A stretch of DNA of 64,000 bases from Arcobacter sp. (GTDB taxonomy: Bacteria > Campylobacterota > Campylobacteria > Campylobacterales > Arcobacteraceae): assembly GCA_002869565.1 (NCBI GenBank), contig PKUJ01000006.1, positions 67,270 to 131,269 on the forward strand, in the 5' to 3' direction. The notes below the pieces were generated by a model. It saw only the letters and a list, made by a program, of their open reading frames with translations, did not search any database and was not told where the DNA came from. Positions within the stretch are counted from its first letter, which is position 1; the number at the start of each line of letters is the position of its first letter. Both the position numbers and the translations under genes were made by a program. Below are positions 8,767 through 19,168 of this stretch, in pieces.

Positions 8767-9705
8767 ATGGATAAATTAGTAATTGCAACAAGAAGAAGTC
8801 AACTAGCTTTATGGCAAAGTGAGTATATAAAAGCAGAGTTAAAAAAGTTTTACCCAAATATGGAAGTTGAGCTTCAAGAGTTTGTAACAAAAGGTGATAA
8901 GATTTTAGATGTACCATTAGCAAAAATTGGAGGAAAAGGTCTTTTTACAAAAGAACTTGAAGTTGCAATGCTAAATGGAGAAGCTCACTTGGCTGTGCAT
9001 TCTCTTAAAGATGTACCAACACAATTTGAAGAGGGTTTACAACTTGCAGCTGTTACAAAAAGATTTGATCCAAGAGATGCTTTTTTAAGTAATAAATATA
9101 TTTCTTTAGATGATTTACCAAAAGGTGCAGTAGTTGGAACTACAAGTTTAAGAAGAAGAATGGCTTTAAAACTTTTAAGACCTGATATTGAATTAAAAGA
9201 TTTAAGAGGAAATATTAATACTAGAATAGCAAAGTTAAATGCTGGTGAATATGATGCAATTATATTAGCAGCTACTGGTATTCAAAAACTTGGAATTGAA
9301 AATGAAGTAAAACATTTTTCTCATATTTCAACCGATTCTATGATTCCTTCAATGGGACAAGCAACTTTAGGAATTGAAACTACTACTGACCCTAAAATTG
9401 TTGAAATTGTTTCTGTTTTAAATGATAAAGATGCACATATTGAATCAACAATTGAAAGAAGCTTCGTTGATAAATTACAAGGTGGTTGTCAAGTTCCAAT
9501 AGGAGTAAAAGCAACTATTATAGATGAAAATTCTATTAGAGTTCAAGCTATTGTTGGAATGCCTGATGGAAGTGAATATATTGAAGAAGATATTACTGCA
9601 AGTATTGAAAAATATGAAATAATAGGGCAAAATTTAGCTCAAACTTTTATTGATCAAGGTGCTAAAGAACTTCTTGAACGTGCTGAAAAAGTAGCTTTTA
9701 AATAG
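8767..9705 (+). CDS. hemC: Hydroxymethylbilane synthase (porphobilinogen deaminase) HemC
   Basis: Polymerises four porphobilinogen units into hydroxymethylbilane in haem synthesis. 312 residues, full length. It shows the N-terminal ATRRSQLALWQS, the VHSLKDVPT block with its catalytic aspartate, GTTSLRRRMAL, DLRGNINTR, and the GGCQVPIG motif whose Cys carries the dipyrromethane cofactor. Last gene before a terminator. Confidence 0.96.
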   Translation: MDKLVIATRRSQLALWQSEYIKAELKKFYPNMEVELQEFVTKGDKILDVPLAKIGGKGLFTKELEVAMLNGEAHLAVHSLKDVPTQFEEGLQLAAVTKRFDPRDAFLSNKYISLDDLPKGAVVGTTSLRRRMALKLLRPDIELKDLRGNINTRIAKLNAGEYDAIILAATGIQKLGIENEVKHFSHISTDSMIPSMGQATLGIETTTDPKIVEIVSVLNDKDAHIESTIERSFVDKLQGGCQVPIGVKATIIDENSIRVQAIVGMPDGSEYIEEDITASIEKYEIIGQNLAQTFIDQGAKELLERAEKVAFK

Positions 9706-9710
9706 TAATA

Positions 9711-9733
9711 TAAGAAGGGCTTTCCCCTTCTTA
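9711..9733 (+). terminator. Terminator after hemC
   Basis: Stem TAAGAAGGG (9711-9719) pairs with CCCTTCTTA (9725-9733), five-base loop, six bases after the hemC stop; the following U-run is weak (CAAATTT). Confidence 0.65.
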
Positions 9734-9781
9734 CAAATTTCGCATACAACTTTTAAAGTCCTAGCTAAAACATAGAAAAAA

Positions 9782-10954
9782 ATGATAAAGAGTAATAGAA
9801 TGTTTAAATATGTATTAATTCTATGTGTAATTTCAAGTCAGTTATTTGGTACGGATTTTAGATTAAGCGATAATGCTGGGTATTATATATTTACTTTTCT
9901 AGTTATTATAGTTCTTTTTTGTGTGTTTTTAGTCTGGTATATTTATAAGAAAACAAAAATAAAAGGGCTTATTATTTTGTTTTCTTTGTGCTTACTTATT
10001 TATTCTTTTTTTCTAATTCAGGACTCTACCCGAGATAAAAATTTTGAAAAAAAGAGCATTGATTTTTATCATAATGCCTTGTGTGTAAAAAATATTGATT
10101 TTGATGATATAGCCCAAGCAAATGTAAATAAAGTTATGACAAGAATCAAACAGAAAGGTTATTACAAAAAAGAAGCGAATCTTGTAATGCAATGCATGCA
10201 GAAGCAATTAGATGAAAAAAAATTGTTGCGTAAAAATAGAGTTACAAAATCAGAATGTCAAAAAAATCCTTATTCATTAGTTGAGATAAAAAATTTTATC
10301 ATAGAATATTACTATTATACGCCTGGTACTAAAGATGAGTCTTATGAGTTATATTTAGAAAATGCAAAGAAGTGTATTTCTACAAATAAATCTTTTTTTG
10401 CGAAACCTTCTATGCTTCTTTTCCAATATAATTATTTTGTTCTTGGTAATAAGAATAATGGCCTTAATATAGTCTATGAAATGTTAAAAGAGAATAGTGA
10501 TGATCAGCTAGGTTGGATATATTATTATTTAACTAATGATGGCTGTTATTTCTATCATAAGGATTATCAATCTGAAAAACCTTTTGAAAAAGTTTGTTCA
10601 ATTAAGCCATTATCTTTAGGTTATTCAAGCAATGCTGAACGTTGTTCTCTCAATGATTGTTCATTTCAAGACTATGCACTGGCCTTGTTTAAATCTAAAA
10701 ATGATAAAACAACTATGGCAAGTGTGAAGATAAAAAACCCTAAAGAAGAAGCTCTTTATACGATTGATTATTCTGTATTAGAAAAAAATAAAACAGTCGA
10801 CAAAAATGGATTTATATATTTTAAATATACACGAGGGAATGACTTTGGGGGATCGTATAAAGAACAGTCAGAAGAAATTCTTCAAAGAGAATATTTTTTT
10901 ATGCCCATTGAAATAAATTTAGATGAATTAAATACAAAAAAGAAAGATAGATAA
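9782..10954 (+). CDS. Exported/membrane protein of a private family (member 1)
   Basis: 390 residues, function unknown. A signal-type N-terminus (the ATG at 9800 gives a cleaner signal, MFKYVLILC...LFG) is followed by two hydrophobic helices (about 33-75) and a soluble region with many cysteines. The C-terminal ~100 residues look like a small beta domain: YTIDYS, then DKNG.IYFKYTRG. The same blocks occur in the 18219 gene (PYTILDQ, DENGYGTFTYIKGS), and the Cys-containing YYLTNDGC block recurs at 18219 (YYAFTKDNC) and 19169 (YYLLTKDEC). So this is an outlying paralogue of two genes in the operon 2 kb downstream. Confidence 0.6.
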   Translation: MIKSNRMFKYVLILCVISSQLFGTDFRLSDNAGYYIFTFLVIIVLFCVFLVWYIYKKTKIKGLIILFSLCLLIYSFFLIQDSTRDKNFEKKSIDFYHNALCVKNIDFDDIAQANVNKVMTRIKQKGYYKKEANLVMQCMQKQLDEKKLLRKNRVTKSECQKNPYSLVEIKNFIIEYYYYTPGTKDESYELYLENAKKCISTNKSFFAKPSMLLFQYNYFVLGNKNNGLNIVYEMLKENSDDQLGWIYYYLTNDGCYFYHKDYQSEKPFEKVCSIKPLSLGYSSNAERCSLNDCSFQDYALALFKSKNDKTTMASVKIKNPKEEALYTIDYSVLEKNKTVDKNGFIYFKYTRGNDFGGSYKEQSEEILQREYFFMPIEINLDELNTKKKDR

Positions 10955-11058
10955 TAATATTTTTTAGTATTTATAAAAATAAATTTAAATTGCTAGACTT
11001 TTGTTATTCTTTTTCTGTATTATATTTATTTAAAAAACTATTTTAAGGAGTATAAGAT

Positions 11059-11601
11059 ATGAGAATTAAAGCAGAAGAGTGTGTATTTGTTCAAGTTGAT
11101 GTTCAAGAGAGGTTATTTCCTCATATTGCTGATAATGAGGAATTAGAAAAAAACTTAATTACTTTAATCAGTGGATTAAAACTCCATGAAATACCAATTA
11201 TCGTAAATGAACAGTATAAAAAAGGTATAGGTGAGACAATTGCAAGTTTAAGAGAGTTGACAGATGATTATCCACACTTTGAGAAAACTACTTTTTCATG
11301 TTGCGGAAATGAAGATGGTTTAGCTGCAATTAAAGCTAGTGGTAAAAAGTTTGTTATTTTAGCAGGTATTGAAACTCATGTTTGTGTTCTTCAAACAGCT
11401 CTTGATTTATTAGAAGAGGGCTTACAACCTGTGCTTGTAACAGATTGTGTAAATTCTAGAAAAGCAAAAGACAAAGATATGGCTATCCAAAGACTTATTC
11501 AAGCTGGTGTTATACCAACGACTTACGAATCACTTCTTTTTGAATTAACAGTAAACGCTAAAAATCCTGTGTTTAAAGAGATATCAAAATTAGTAAAATA
11601 G
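11059..11601 (+). CDS. Isochorismatase-family hydrolase
   Basis: 180 residues. The cysteine-hydrolase triad is visible: Asp14 in VQVDVQERL, Lys76 in FEKTTFSCC and Cys109 in GIETHVCVLQT. The cis-peptide segment GIETHVC is the family hallmark. The closest general resemblance is to YcaC-type hydrolases of unknown substrate rather than to true isochorismatases. RBS AAGGAG about twelve bases before the ATG. Monocistronic, with its own terminator. Confidence 0.85.
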   Translation: MRIKAEECVFVQVDVQERLFPHIADNEELEKNLITLISGLKLHEIPIIVNEQYKKGIGETIASLRELTDDYPHFEKTTFSCCGNEDGLAAIKASGKKFVILAGIETHVCVLQTALDLLEEGLQPVLVTDCVNSRKAKDKDMAIQRLIQAGVIPTTYESLLFELTVNAKNPVFKEISKLVK

Positions 11602-11616
11602 GGAAACCTATTTTCT
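11595..11616 (+). terminator. Terminator after the isochorismatase-family gene
   Basis: AAAATAGG (11595-11602), loop GAAA, CCTATTTT (11607-11614): eight perfect pairs closed by a GNRA loop, with U's in the 3' arm. It starts inside the last codons. On the complement it also lies just beyond the 3' end of the gene at 11623. Confidence 0.75.
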
Positions 11617-11622
11617 AATTAA

Positions 11623-11979
11623 TTAGATAAATATTTTAAACATCCTAATCAAAATAAATGGCTCGTGCTCTAGGGCTTTAATATATCTTATGCAATAGAT
11701 ACTTAAAGGAATCAACACTATCACTGCAAGAATGATTTTTAAGAAGGTAATTTCCATAAGTGATAATATCTTTTGATATATTATAAACCCTGCTATTAAT
11801 GTACAAATATCAAAAAACAACATAAAAGGGATTGCCCACCCATAATTGGTTCTTTTAACCTCTCCCCAAAAAAATGCAAATATGGTTTCACTTAATAGCA
11901 TTGAAGTGTAAAGCAGTATTAAAAGTGCAAAAATGGAGAATATTTTATTAATGATTATCAAGTTTTTCCTTCTTAACAA
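11623..11979 (-). CDS. Four-helix membrane protein, unknown
   Basis: 118 residues with four hydrophobic segments (about 10-32, 46-66, 70-92 and 88-105 by eye) and little else. No family recognised. It is convergent with the hydrolase gene and divergent from the Sel1 operon. Reading frame and AAGGAAAA upstream of the ATG support it as a gene. Confidence 0.5.
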   Translation of the reverse strand: MLRRKNLIIINKIFSIFALLILLYTSMLLSETIFAFFWGEVKRTNYGWAIPFMLFFDICTLIAGFIIYQKILSLMEITFLKIILAVIVLIPLSIYCIRYIKALEHEPFILIRMFKIFI

Positions 11980-12113
11980 TAGTAAAGTTTTTATATCTTT
12001 AATTTAAAAAGTATATTACCAATTTAGATGTTAGTCTTTAATTATAAACTAAATAATTATTAATAAACTAATAACTATTTTTTTGATAATATATAATATT
12101 ATAAAGGAGAAAG

Positions 12114-14192
12114 ATGAAAATCATTTTTACATTATTTTTACTTTTTATAAGTTTAAATGCACTTGAAATAGAATTAGTTTCTAAGATTAAAGAAAAAGAT
12201 TTCAATTATCTTTTCAGAAAAGAAGTCATTTCCTATTTAAACAAACCTTTAAAAAATATTCCAGAAAATATCTCTTCAGAGGATTTACTAACTATTGCTG
12301 ATTTTTATTTAGAAAATAGAGATATATATGCAAACTCAGTACCAAAAGCTTTATATTTTTATACCTTAGCAGTAAAAAAGAAAAATCAATTGGCTCGTGT
12401 AAAAATAATAGATTTATATCTTAAAACCCATGAAAATAATAGAGCTTATTTATATGCTTCTAAAATACTATCAAGATTGAAAGCTGTATATGTAAATGAG
12501 CTTTATAAGGTTTTTGATGAAAATCATCAAGAAGATTACTTAAAAGAATTAGAGAATTATATAGAAAAGAAAAATTTACCCAAGTCTTCACTTTATTATG
12601 TAAGAAAGATAAAGGAGGATTTTTATGAAGATACTAGTAAGAAAGTATCAAAAAGTTTAATTAATGAAATTTATAATCAATCTTGTGAAGTTTTAATAGC
12701 AGTAGGAAATCTATATCATACTAAATTATATTCTGATAAGAGAGCTATAGAGTTTTATGAAACGTGTTTATTGAAAGAACCTAATCGTGCAGATGCATAT
12801 AAAGAACTTACACTTTTATATAACAGAAATGCTTTAGAGTTTGATAAGGGAAAATCAAAACAAGTATATGAAAAAAGTTTTCAGATGGGAGACTTCAACG
12901 GTGGAATAGCTCTTATCAATCATTATAAAAATGTTACAAAAGATTTAGAAGCTTATAAATTATATAAAGAAGAACTATCAAAATCTATTTTAGGTCAAAA
13001 AGTACTTGTAAAATATTATCAAATGACAAAAAATAGGGATTTAGCCAATAGATTTCTTACAAAACTAGCTCTATCTGGTGATGAAGAATCTATGTTAGAA
13101 CTAGTATTCAATGGAGGTTATACCTATACTTATTATAGTAGGGAGCAAAAAGAATTATCTTTACAATGGTTTAATAAAATCATGAATATGGATGATGATA
13201 AAAAGTTAAAGAGTGATTTGATTGAAAGGTTATTTTATGGAAATGAAAATGGTTCTTTTATTGAATATAAACAAAAAATCTATAAAAGTAAACTTGTTCG
13301 AAACAATGTAAAATATTTACGTGAACTTTTCAATAAATCTAAAAATAAATATCCAAAAAAAGCACTTAACTTTTTGAATCAAGCTGTTGATTTAGGAGAT
13401 AAAAAAAGTATAAGAATTTTAAGTGATTATTATAAAAATGGGAAAATAGTAAAAAAAGATGAAAAAAAAGCAATAAAGGTATTAAAGCCTTTAGTTCAAT
13501 TAAAAGATAGTGATACTATCTCTTATTTAGCAAATATTTATTATACACCAGCAGAAAATGTTTTTACCTCTGTGTCAAAGGATGAAGAAAAAGCACTTGA
13601 ATATATGATGATTCCTGAGATTCAAGATACTACAACTGCAATAAGTGATTTAGCTTATTATTATTTGTCATATAAAGATTATAAAAATGCAATAAAATAT
13701 TTAAAAAAACTCTCAATTAGAGGTTATACCCATGAGAGTATGATCTTAGCAAATATTTATGAGAAGGGTTTATCTGGCAATATAAACTATAAAAAGGCTT
13801 TAGGGTATTATTTTAAAGCAGCAGAGTTTAAAGATGCAAATGCTTTATATAAAATTGGAATGTACTATGTTGAAGGAAAATCTGTAAAAGTAGATTACAA
13901 AAAGGCCTTAGATTTCTTTTTTAAAGCTTCAGCTTATAATAAAAGTGCAGTATTTATGATAGCACTAATGCATGAACATGGTAAAGGTATAGAAAAAAAC
14001 CTTGATGAAGCAATTTATTATTATCTAAAAGTTGCTAATGAACATCCTGTAGCAGCATTTAATTTGGCAAATATTTATCATTATAATCAAAATAAAAGAG
14101 ATTTTATAAATGCAAAATTTTGGTATGAGAAATCATCACTACCAAAAGCAAAAATAGAATTAGAAAGACTAACCAAGGAAATGGCAATATGA
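12114..14192 (+). CDS. Secreted Sel1/TPR-repeat protein 1
   Basis: 692 residues with a signal peptide (1-16, FISLNALE). The rest is alpha-helical repeats. Clear Sel1-like units near the C-terminus have the pattern ALYKIGMYYVEGKSVKVDYKK and then ALDFF.KAS, about 36 residues each; the N-terminal part has more degenerate TPR-like units. Sel1 proteins are protein-binding scaffolds; here the location should be periplasmic. First gene of a seven-gene operon (12114-23041); its stop overlaps the next start (ATGA at 14189-14192). AAGGAG lies just before the ATG. Confidence 0.75.
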   Translation: MKIIFTLFLLFISLNALEIELVSKIKEKDFNYLFRKEVISYLNKPLKNIPENISSEDLLTIADFYLENRDIYANSVPKALYFYTLAVKKKNQLARVKIIDLYLKTHENNRAYLYASKILSRLKAVYVNELYKVFDENHQEDYLKELENYIEKKNLPKSSLYYVRKIKEDFYEDTSKKVSKSLINEIYNQSCEVLIAVGNLYHTKLYSDKRAIEFYETCLLKEPNRADAYKELTLLYNRNALEFDKGKSKQVYEKSFQMGDFNGGIALINHYKNVTKDLEAYKLYKEELSKSILGQKVLVKYYQMTKNRDLANRFLTKLALSGDEESMLELVFNGGYTYTYYSREQKELSLQWFNKIMNMDDDKKLKSDLIERLFYGNENGSFIEYKQKIYKSKLVRNNVKYLRELFNKSKNKYPKKALNFLNQAVDLGDKKSIRILSDYYKNGKIVKKDEKKAIKVLKPLVQLKDSDTISYLANIYYTPAENVFTSVSKDEEKALEYMMIPEIQDTTTAISDLAYYYLSYKDYKNAIKYLKKLSIRGYTHESMILANIYEKGLSGNINYKKALGYYFKAAEFKDANALYKIGMYYVEGKSVKVDYKKALDFFFKASAYNKSAVFMIALMHEHGKGIEKNLDEAIYYYLKVANEHPVAAFNLANIYHYNQNKRDFINAKFWYEKSSLPKAKIELERLTKEMAI

Positions 14193-16174
14193 AAGTATTA
14201 AATAAAATATTTTTAAGTATTTTTTTACTTATTTCTATCTTAGATGCAAGTAATTTATCTGAAAAAGATTATATAAAAAAAGCAAACAGTGGTAATATTG
14301 AAGCGATGATTGAGTTATATGATAATTATCCATATTTTTTACGTACTAAAACTGGTAGAGATTTATATGAAAAGTGGTACAAAAGTATTTTAAAGTCTAA
14401 AGATACAAAAAAATTATCAAAGTTTATAGAGATTTATAATACATATCCAGATTATTTTATCAATCAGATGGATAAAATAAAAAAACTTTATGAGTTAAAA
14501 AGTAAAGTAGGAACATTAGATGACACCATAGACTTGATTTTAGAATATTATAGAATAAATAAATACAAATACAAAAAAATTTATAAAACAATTGAAAAAA
14601 AAGCTACTATCGATCAACTATTAAAATTAGAAAAATCATATTATTTGGGTGATTATGCAAAAAAAGAGTTAGAAAGAAGAGGATATAAAACTACGGTTGA
14701 TTTATATAATCAATTACGAAATTTGTCTAATAAAAAAGAATTAGAAACTTTAAAAGAAAAAATTCTTTCAAGCAAGAATGTAGATGATTTAAATAGTTTA
14801 GCTAGATATTTTAATTCAGAAGATCAAAAGATTAAAGCAATTGAAACATATAAAAAAGTTCTAAGTTTAGATGCTAAAAATTATGTTGCTTTATCAAATT
14901 TATCAAAAATATGTTTTTATAGAAGTGGGCTTAGTATAGAAGATGAAGAAGATGCTGTTAAGTATTCTAAATTAGCTATAGAATATCATCAAAGTATTCC
15001 AAGCATGTTGAGATTGCTAGAGATGTATAAAGAGGATATTAAGTATTTAGATTTATTTCCATATGCTGTAAATCAACTTATGAAATCAACTGAAGGAAAA
15101 GAGAAGTTACGACAGTTTTATTACAAAAGAGAAATGAATGAATATGGAAATAAATTATCAGAACAACTTGCAAAAGAGGGCGATATCTATGCCATGACAG
15201 ACCTTATAATCAATTATAAAATATATCCATTTAGGAATTCTAGTGATTTTAGTCATGAGATTGAGGGGAAAAAGATATATTGGATAAATCATATTATTGA
15301 ATCAAAAAATAAAAATTTTATAAGTAAAATGTATGAGAGTCGCCTAAAACATGATATGCAATTTGTCAGTAATACCAAGCCATATGAAAAATTTGTTTTG
15401 GAAAATGAAGATATTATTGGTATGAGAAATTTAAGAAAAATATTTGAAAAGCAGTTGATTCAAATGGATGATATACAAAGTATTTTTAAAATTGCAGACT
15501 CTTACTTATATGGAAAAACAGTAGAAGGTAGTAAAAAAGCTTTAGAGATTTATAATAGATTAGCTAAAAAAGGTGAAATTGCAGCTCTTTTAAAACTTGG
15601 GGATATTTATGGTTATGGTAAGGGTAATATAAAAGTAGATAAGAATAAAGCAATACTATATAATGAAAAGGCTGCCAAATTAGGTAGTAAAGAAGCTGTT
15701 AGTAATCTTACATATTACTATTGTTGTAATAAAAAGAAAGATCCTAAAATGGAAAAAAAGAGAATTAAGATACTTAAAAAAGGCGTAGAACTAGGTATCG
15801 AGAGAGCTATACTCTTATTAGCATATGAATATCATTATGGCGATATTATAAAAAAAGATTATAAAAAAGCAATTTATCATTATAATTTGATAAAAGATGA
15901 TAATAGTTATGCAATGAATAATTTGGGAAGTCTATATGAAAATGGGTTTGGGGTTAAGAAAGATTTGAATAAGGCTTTTAACTTTTTTACAAAATCATCT
16001 GAAAAAAGAAATGATTATGGTTTTTATAATTTAGGAAGATTTTATGAGCAGGGTATTTCTCCTGTAAAAAAAGATATTGAAAAAGCAATTTTTTATTATA
16101 AAAAAGCTGAAAATAATAGTGGTGCAAAAAAGCGATTAGCCATACTGTTAAATAATAAGAAAGGAAAACAATGA
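14189..16174 (+). CDS. Secreted Sel1/TPR-repeat protein 2
   Basis: 661 residues, paralogous to the genes before and after it. Signal peptide (1-20, LISILDAS). Sel1 units are clearest from about residue 435 on: ALLKLGDIYGYGKGNIKVDK, AMNNLGSLYENGFGVKKDLN and YGFYNLGRFYEQG. Both ends overlap the neighbours by ATGA, so the three Sel1 proteins are translationally coupled and probably made in similar amounts. Ligand unknown. Confidence 0.75.
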   Translation: MKVLNKIFLSIFLLISILDASNLSEKDYIKKANSGNIEAMIELYDNYPYFLRTKTGRDLYEKWYKSILKSKDTKKLSKFIEIYNTYPDYFINQMDKIKKLYELKSKVGTLDDTIDLILEYYRINKYKYKKIYKTIEKKATIDQLLKLEKSYYLGDYAKKELERRGYKTTVDLYNQLRNLSNKKELETLKEKILSSKNVDDLNSLARYFNSEDQKIKAIETYKKVLSLDAKNYVALSNLSKICFYRSGLSIEDEEDAVKYSKLAIEYHQSIPSMLRLLEMYKEDIKYLDLFPYAVNQLMKSTEGKEKLRQFYYKREMNEYGNKLSEQLAKEGDIYAMTDLIINYKIYPFRNSSDFSHEIEGKKIYWINHIIESKNKNFISKMYESRLKHDMQFVSNTKPYEKFVLENEDIIGMRNLRKIFEKQLIQMDDIQSIFKIADSYLYGKTVEGSKKALEIYNRLAKKGEIAALLKLGDIYGYGKGNIKVDKNKAILYNEKAAKLGSKEAVSNLTYYYCCNKKKDPKMEKKRIKILKKGVELGIERAILLLAYEYHYGDIIKKDYKKAIYHYNLIKDDNSYAMNNLGSLYENGFGVKKDLNKAFNFFTKSSEKRNDYGFYNLGRFYEQGISPVKKDIEKAIFYYKKAENNSGAKKRLAILLNNKKGKQ

Positions 16175-18222
16175 GAAGTTTATTACTACTTCTATTATCA
16201 TGTTTTATTATGTCGTTACACGCAAATATTGATTTAGGTATAAAAAAAGAAGATAAAGCTCTATTAATAAAAAAAGCTGAAAATAAAGATATCAATGCAA
16301 TACTTGATTTACATACTTATTATGATTTTCCAAATACCATTGAGGGTTTAAAATATTATAAAAAATGGTATGGAATGTTAGATTATTCTACAAACTCAGA
16401 GGGGCTTTATGAATTTACAAAAATTTTTCAAGAAAATTATAATAAGTTTATAAATGGAATTTTAAAAGTAAATTATTTAAATGAACTTTTACTAGAGAAA
16501 GGAGTTACTAAAGGCTTAGATGAATGGATAATATTTGCTTATAGAGATTCTTATTCTACTGCAGATGGGATTTATAACCGATACAAAAATAAGTTGAGCA
16601 AAGAACAGCTTGATATTTTAAGTGAATTTTTTTATAAAAGAATAGAATCTCGTCGATTAGAAGATCTAAAAGACGAATACAAAAAAAGGAATTTAGTACC
16701 TTCTGCCTTTATTTATTTAGAAGAGTATAGAAAACTTTATGATAACAAAGCCCAAAAAGATGCTTTTATTTCGAAAATATTGAAGTTTAAAGATGCCAAA
16801 TTACTAACGGTTTTTTCAAGAGAAATTTATAATAAGAACAAAGAATACGAAGTGGGATTAAAGCTTATGGAAAAAGCTTATAATATGGACGATTCTAGTG
16901 CAAGTACAATATTTAGGTTAGCTAATATGTATTTTAATATCAATCAAAAGGATAAAGCTATTGCCTTATATGAAAAGAATGTTAAACTAAATGCTAATCT
17001 TGATTCCGCTACAAAATTGTTATACATCTATGGTTCTGATAGTAAAAAATATCAAGAGTATGAAAAAATTAAAAAATTTCTAAAACAGAGTAGTGAAGGA
17101 ATATATATATTTGCTGATTATCTTTATGAAGAAAAACTTTTTTTAAGGGCAAATGATATTTTAGAACCTTTAGCTAAAGCTGGTGATTATAATGCCATAT
17201 TAAAATTAGTTGTTAAAAATGATACAAAAGAACTTTATTCAAAACCCCAACAAGTATATATTTCAGAGTTTTGGAGAAAAAAAATAGCAAATTTACAAAA
17301 TGAACAGATTATTAAACAATTTTATAGTGATCTTGGCAATAGCAAATATAATTATAAGAAAATAAAGGCTTGGGAAGAAAAAGAGCTAGAGAAATTTAAA
17401 TTAGACAGCTTATACCACACCGTAGCATCATATTCTAGGAGAGAGAGAAATAAAAAATATGAAGATAAAATTATAAGTAGTTCAGATGTAAGAAGTATTT
17501 TAGCATTAGCTTCAAAATTAATAAAGACGAAAGATGAAAAAAATATAAAAAAAGGACTTGAGCTATATTCTAATTTAGCTAATAAGGGTGATTTTGAGGC
17601 GACAAAAAGATTAGCTGAATATTATGGCACTACTTTTCAGAAAGAAACTATTGATATTTCTAAGCAACTTTATTATTACCAATTAGCTGAGAAAGCAGGG
17701 GATATTGATTCTTTGAGGATTTTAGCTAAGTTATATTTATGTATAGAATGTGATATGCCAAACTCTTATTATGCAAAAGAAGTTGCCCCATATAAAGAGT
17801 ATGTTGATTATAAAAAAGCTCTTTATTATAATCAAAAGGCTTTAGAAAAAGGTGTATATGGTTCAAATTTCAATTTAGCTTATATCTATGATAAGGGCAA
17901 AGGGGTAAAAAAAGATTATAAAAAGGCATTAGAGTATTATGCAAAAACAGAGCCAAAATCTTATGTTTATTATAGAATAGGGTATTTTAATGAACTGGGT
18001 TTGGGTACAAAAAAAGATATTAAAAAGGCATATGAAATGTATACGAAAGCTATGAAAGGTAAGCCTATTCTTGATGTAGCATATAGATTGGCAAAAATGT
18101 ATGAAAATGGAAATGAAGCTGTAAAACAAGATTTAAGTAAGGCTTTATATTTTTTTGAAAAACTAAGAATGGATGAGGATATTAAAAGAGTCAAAGAAAG
18201 ACTAAATAAAGAGAAAAAATGA
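16171..18222 (+). CDS. Secreted Sel1/TPR-repeat protein 3
   Basis: 683 residues, third tandem paralogue. Signal peptide (1-18, CFIMSLHA). A starting block about residues 35-60 (AILDLHTYYDFPNT...YYKKWYG) matches one in protein 2 (AMIELYDNYPYF...YEKWYK), showing the paralogy reaches beyond the Sel1 units. C-terminal Sel1 units: NFNLAYIYDKGKGVKKDYKK, YYRIGYFNELGLGTKKDIKK and AYRLAKMYENGNEAVKQDLS. Overlaps the next gene by ATGA. Confidence 0.75.
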   Translation: MRSLLLLLLSCFIMSLHANIDLGIKKEDKALLIKKAENKDINAILDLHTYYDFPNTIEGLKYYKKWYGMLDYSTNSEGLYEFTKIFQENYNKFINGILKVNYLNELLLEKGVTKGLDEWIIFAYRDSYSTADGIYNRYKNKLSKEQLDILSEFFYKRIESRRLEDLKDEYKKRNLVPSAFIYLEEYRKLYDNKAQKDAFISKILKFKDAKLLTVFSREIYNKNKEYEVGLKLMEKAYNMDDSSASTIFRLANMYFNINQKDKAIALYEKNVKLNANLDSATKLLYIYGSDSKKYQEYEKIKKFLKQSSEGIYIFADYLYEEKLFLRANDILEPLAKAGDYNAILKLVVKNDTKELYSKPQQVYISEFWRKKIANLQNEQIIKQFYSDLGNSKYNYKKIKAWEEKELEKFKLDSLYHTVASYSRRERNKKYEDKIISSSDVRSILALASKLIKTKDEKNIKKGLELYSNLANKGDFEATKRLAEYYGTTFQKETIDISKQLYYYQLAEKAGDIDSLRILAKLYLCIECDMPNSYYAKEVAPYKEYVDYKKALYYNQKALEKGVYGSNFNLAYIYDKGKGVKKDYKKALEYYAKTEPKSYVYYRIGYFNELGLGTKKDIKKAYEMYTKAMKGKPILDVAYRLAKMYENGNEAVKQDLSKALYFFEKLRMDEDIKRVKERLNKEKK

Positions 18223-19166
18223 AAAAATACTTTTTAATAATTTTTCTTTTTGCTACTCTTAATTTACATGCAATTGGGGATGCACCGTCTGATCTTGGGA
18301 AATATATATGGATTTTAAAACCATTAATTGATGTAGGGAGTGTTATAGTAAAAGTTTCACCAAAAGAAGCATCAAAAAGACTTAACGACTATGAACAAGT
18401 TTTCTGTGTAGGTAGAGATAATAAAGGGTGGCGTGTAAACTACATCTTAGACGATGATAGTTTACATGATGAAGAAATAATAGATTTTATGTATGATTAT
18501 TATACAGATAAGCAAAATAAAGTTTTAGGAAGAAAACATAAAAAAATTTTACAATGCCTTATCAAAAATGATGACATCAATAAAACAGAAAGACTTAAGT
18601 TTGCTTATGCATTTTTCATTGAAGAGAATTATGCTAAGGTGATTGAAAGATTACGTTCTTATTGTTTCTCTGGTGATGAGTATTCATTATGGATATATTA
18701 TGCATTTACAAAAGACAATTGTCAGTTGTATAACTTTCATCAAAAAGATAAAAAAAATTATATCCCAATATGCCCAAATAAGATTGATTCTATATCAATA
18801 AATGATGCAAAAGAGATTTTTTACGAAAATTCTTATGCTTTTGAGTATAAAAGAAAGTATAAGCTTGAAGATTACACCATCGCTTTATTTGAAGATGAAA
18901 CACAACAAGAGACACAAGTAAAAATACAAGTAAATTATAAAAATAAACAAGTACCTTATACTATTCTTGACCAACACAAAAATACTTATCAAGAAAAGCG
19001 TATGTCAGATGAAAATGGATATGGAACATTTACATATATAAAGGGAAGTGAAAGATATTTTTTCACTTCTCCACAGAGACATAGCCTTATAACAGTTTTA
19101 GAGATAGTTTTAGATAAAGAAAAACTCTCTTCTTCAAATTTAGGTGAAAAATATAAAAACAAATAA
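18219..19166 (+). CDS. Secreted protein of a private family (member 2)
   Basis: 315 residues, unknown function. Signal peptide (1-18, LNLHA) followed by IGDAPSDLG, a block shared with the next gene (IGDGPAFRL). A central helical region holds the Cys-bearing IYYAFTKDNCQLYNF block. The C-terminal ~90 residues resemble the small beta domain of the 9782 protein (PYTILDQ, MSDENGYGTFTYIKGS). It lacks the extra transmembrane helices of its paralogues, so it is probably wholly periplasmic. Coupled to the Sel1 genes by ATGA. Confidence 0.6.
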   Translation: MKKYFLIIFLFATLNLHAIGDAPSDLGKYIWILKPLIDVGSVIVKVSPKEASKRLNDYEQVFCVGRDNKGWRVNYILDDDSLHDEEIIDFMYDYYTDKQNKVLGRKHKKILQCLIKNDDINKTERLKFAYAFFIEENYAKVIERLRSYCFSGDEYSLWIYYAFTKDNCQLYNFHQKDKKNYIPICPNKIDSISINDAKEIFYENSYAFEYKRKYKLEDYTIALFEDETQQETQVKIQVNYKNKQVPYTILDQHKNTYQEKRMSDENGYGTFTYIKGSERYFFTSPQRHSLITVLEIVLDKEKLSSSNLGEKYKNK

Positions 19167-19168
19167 AT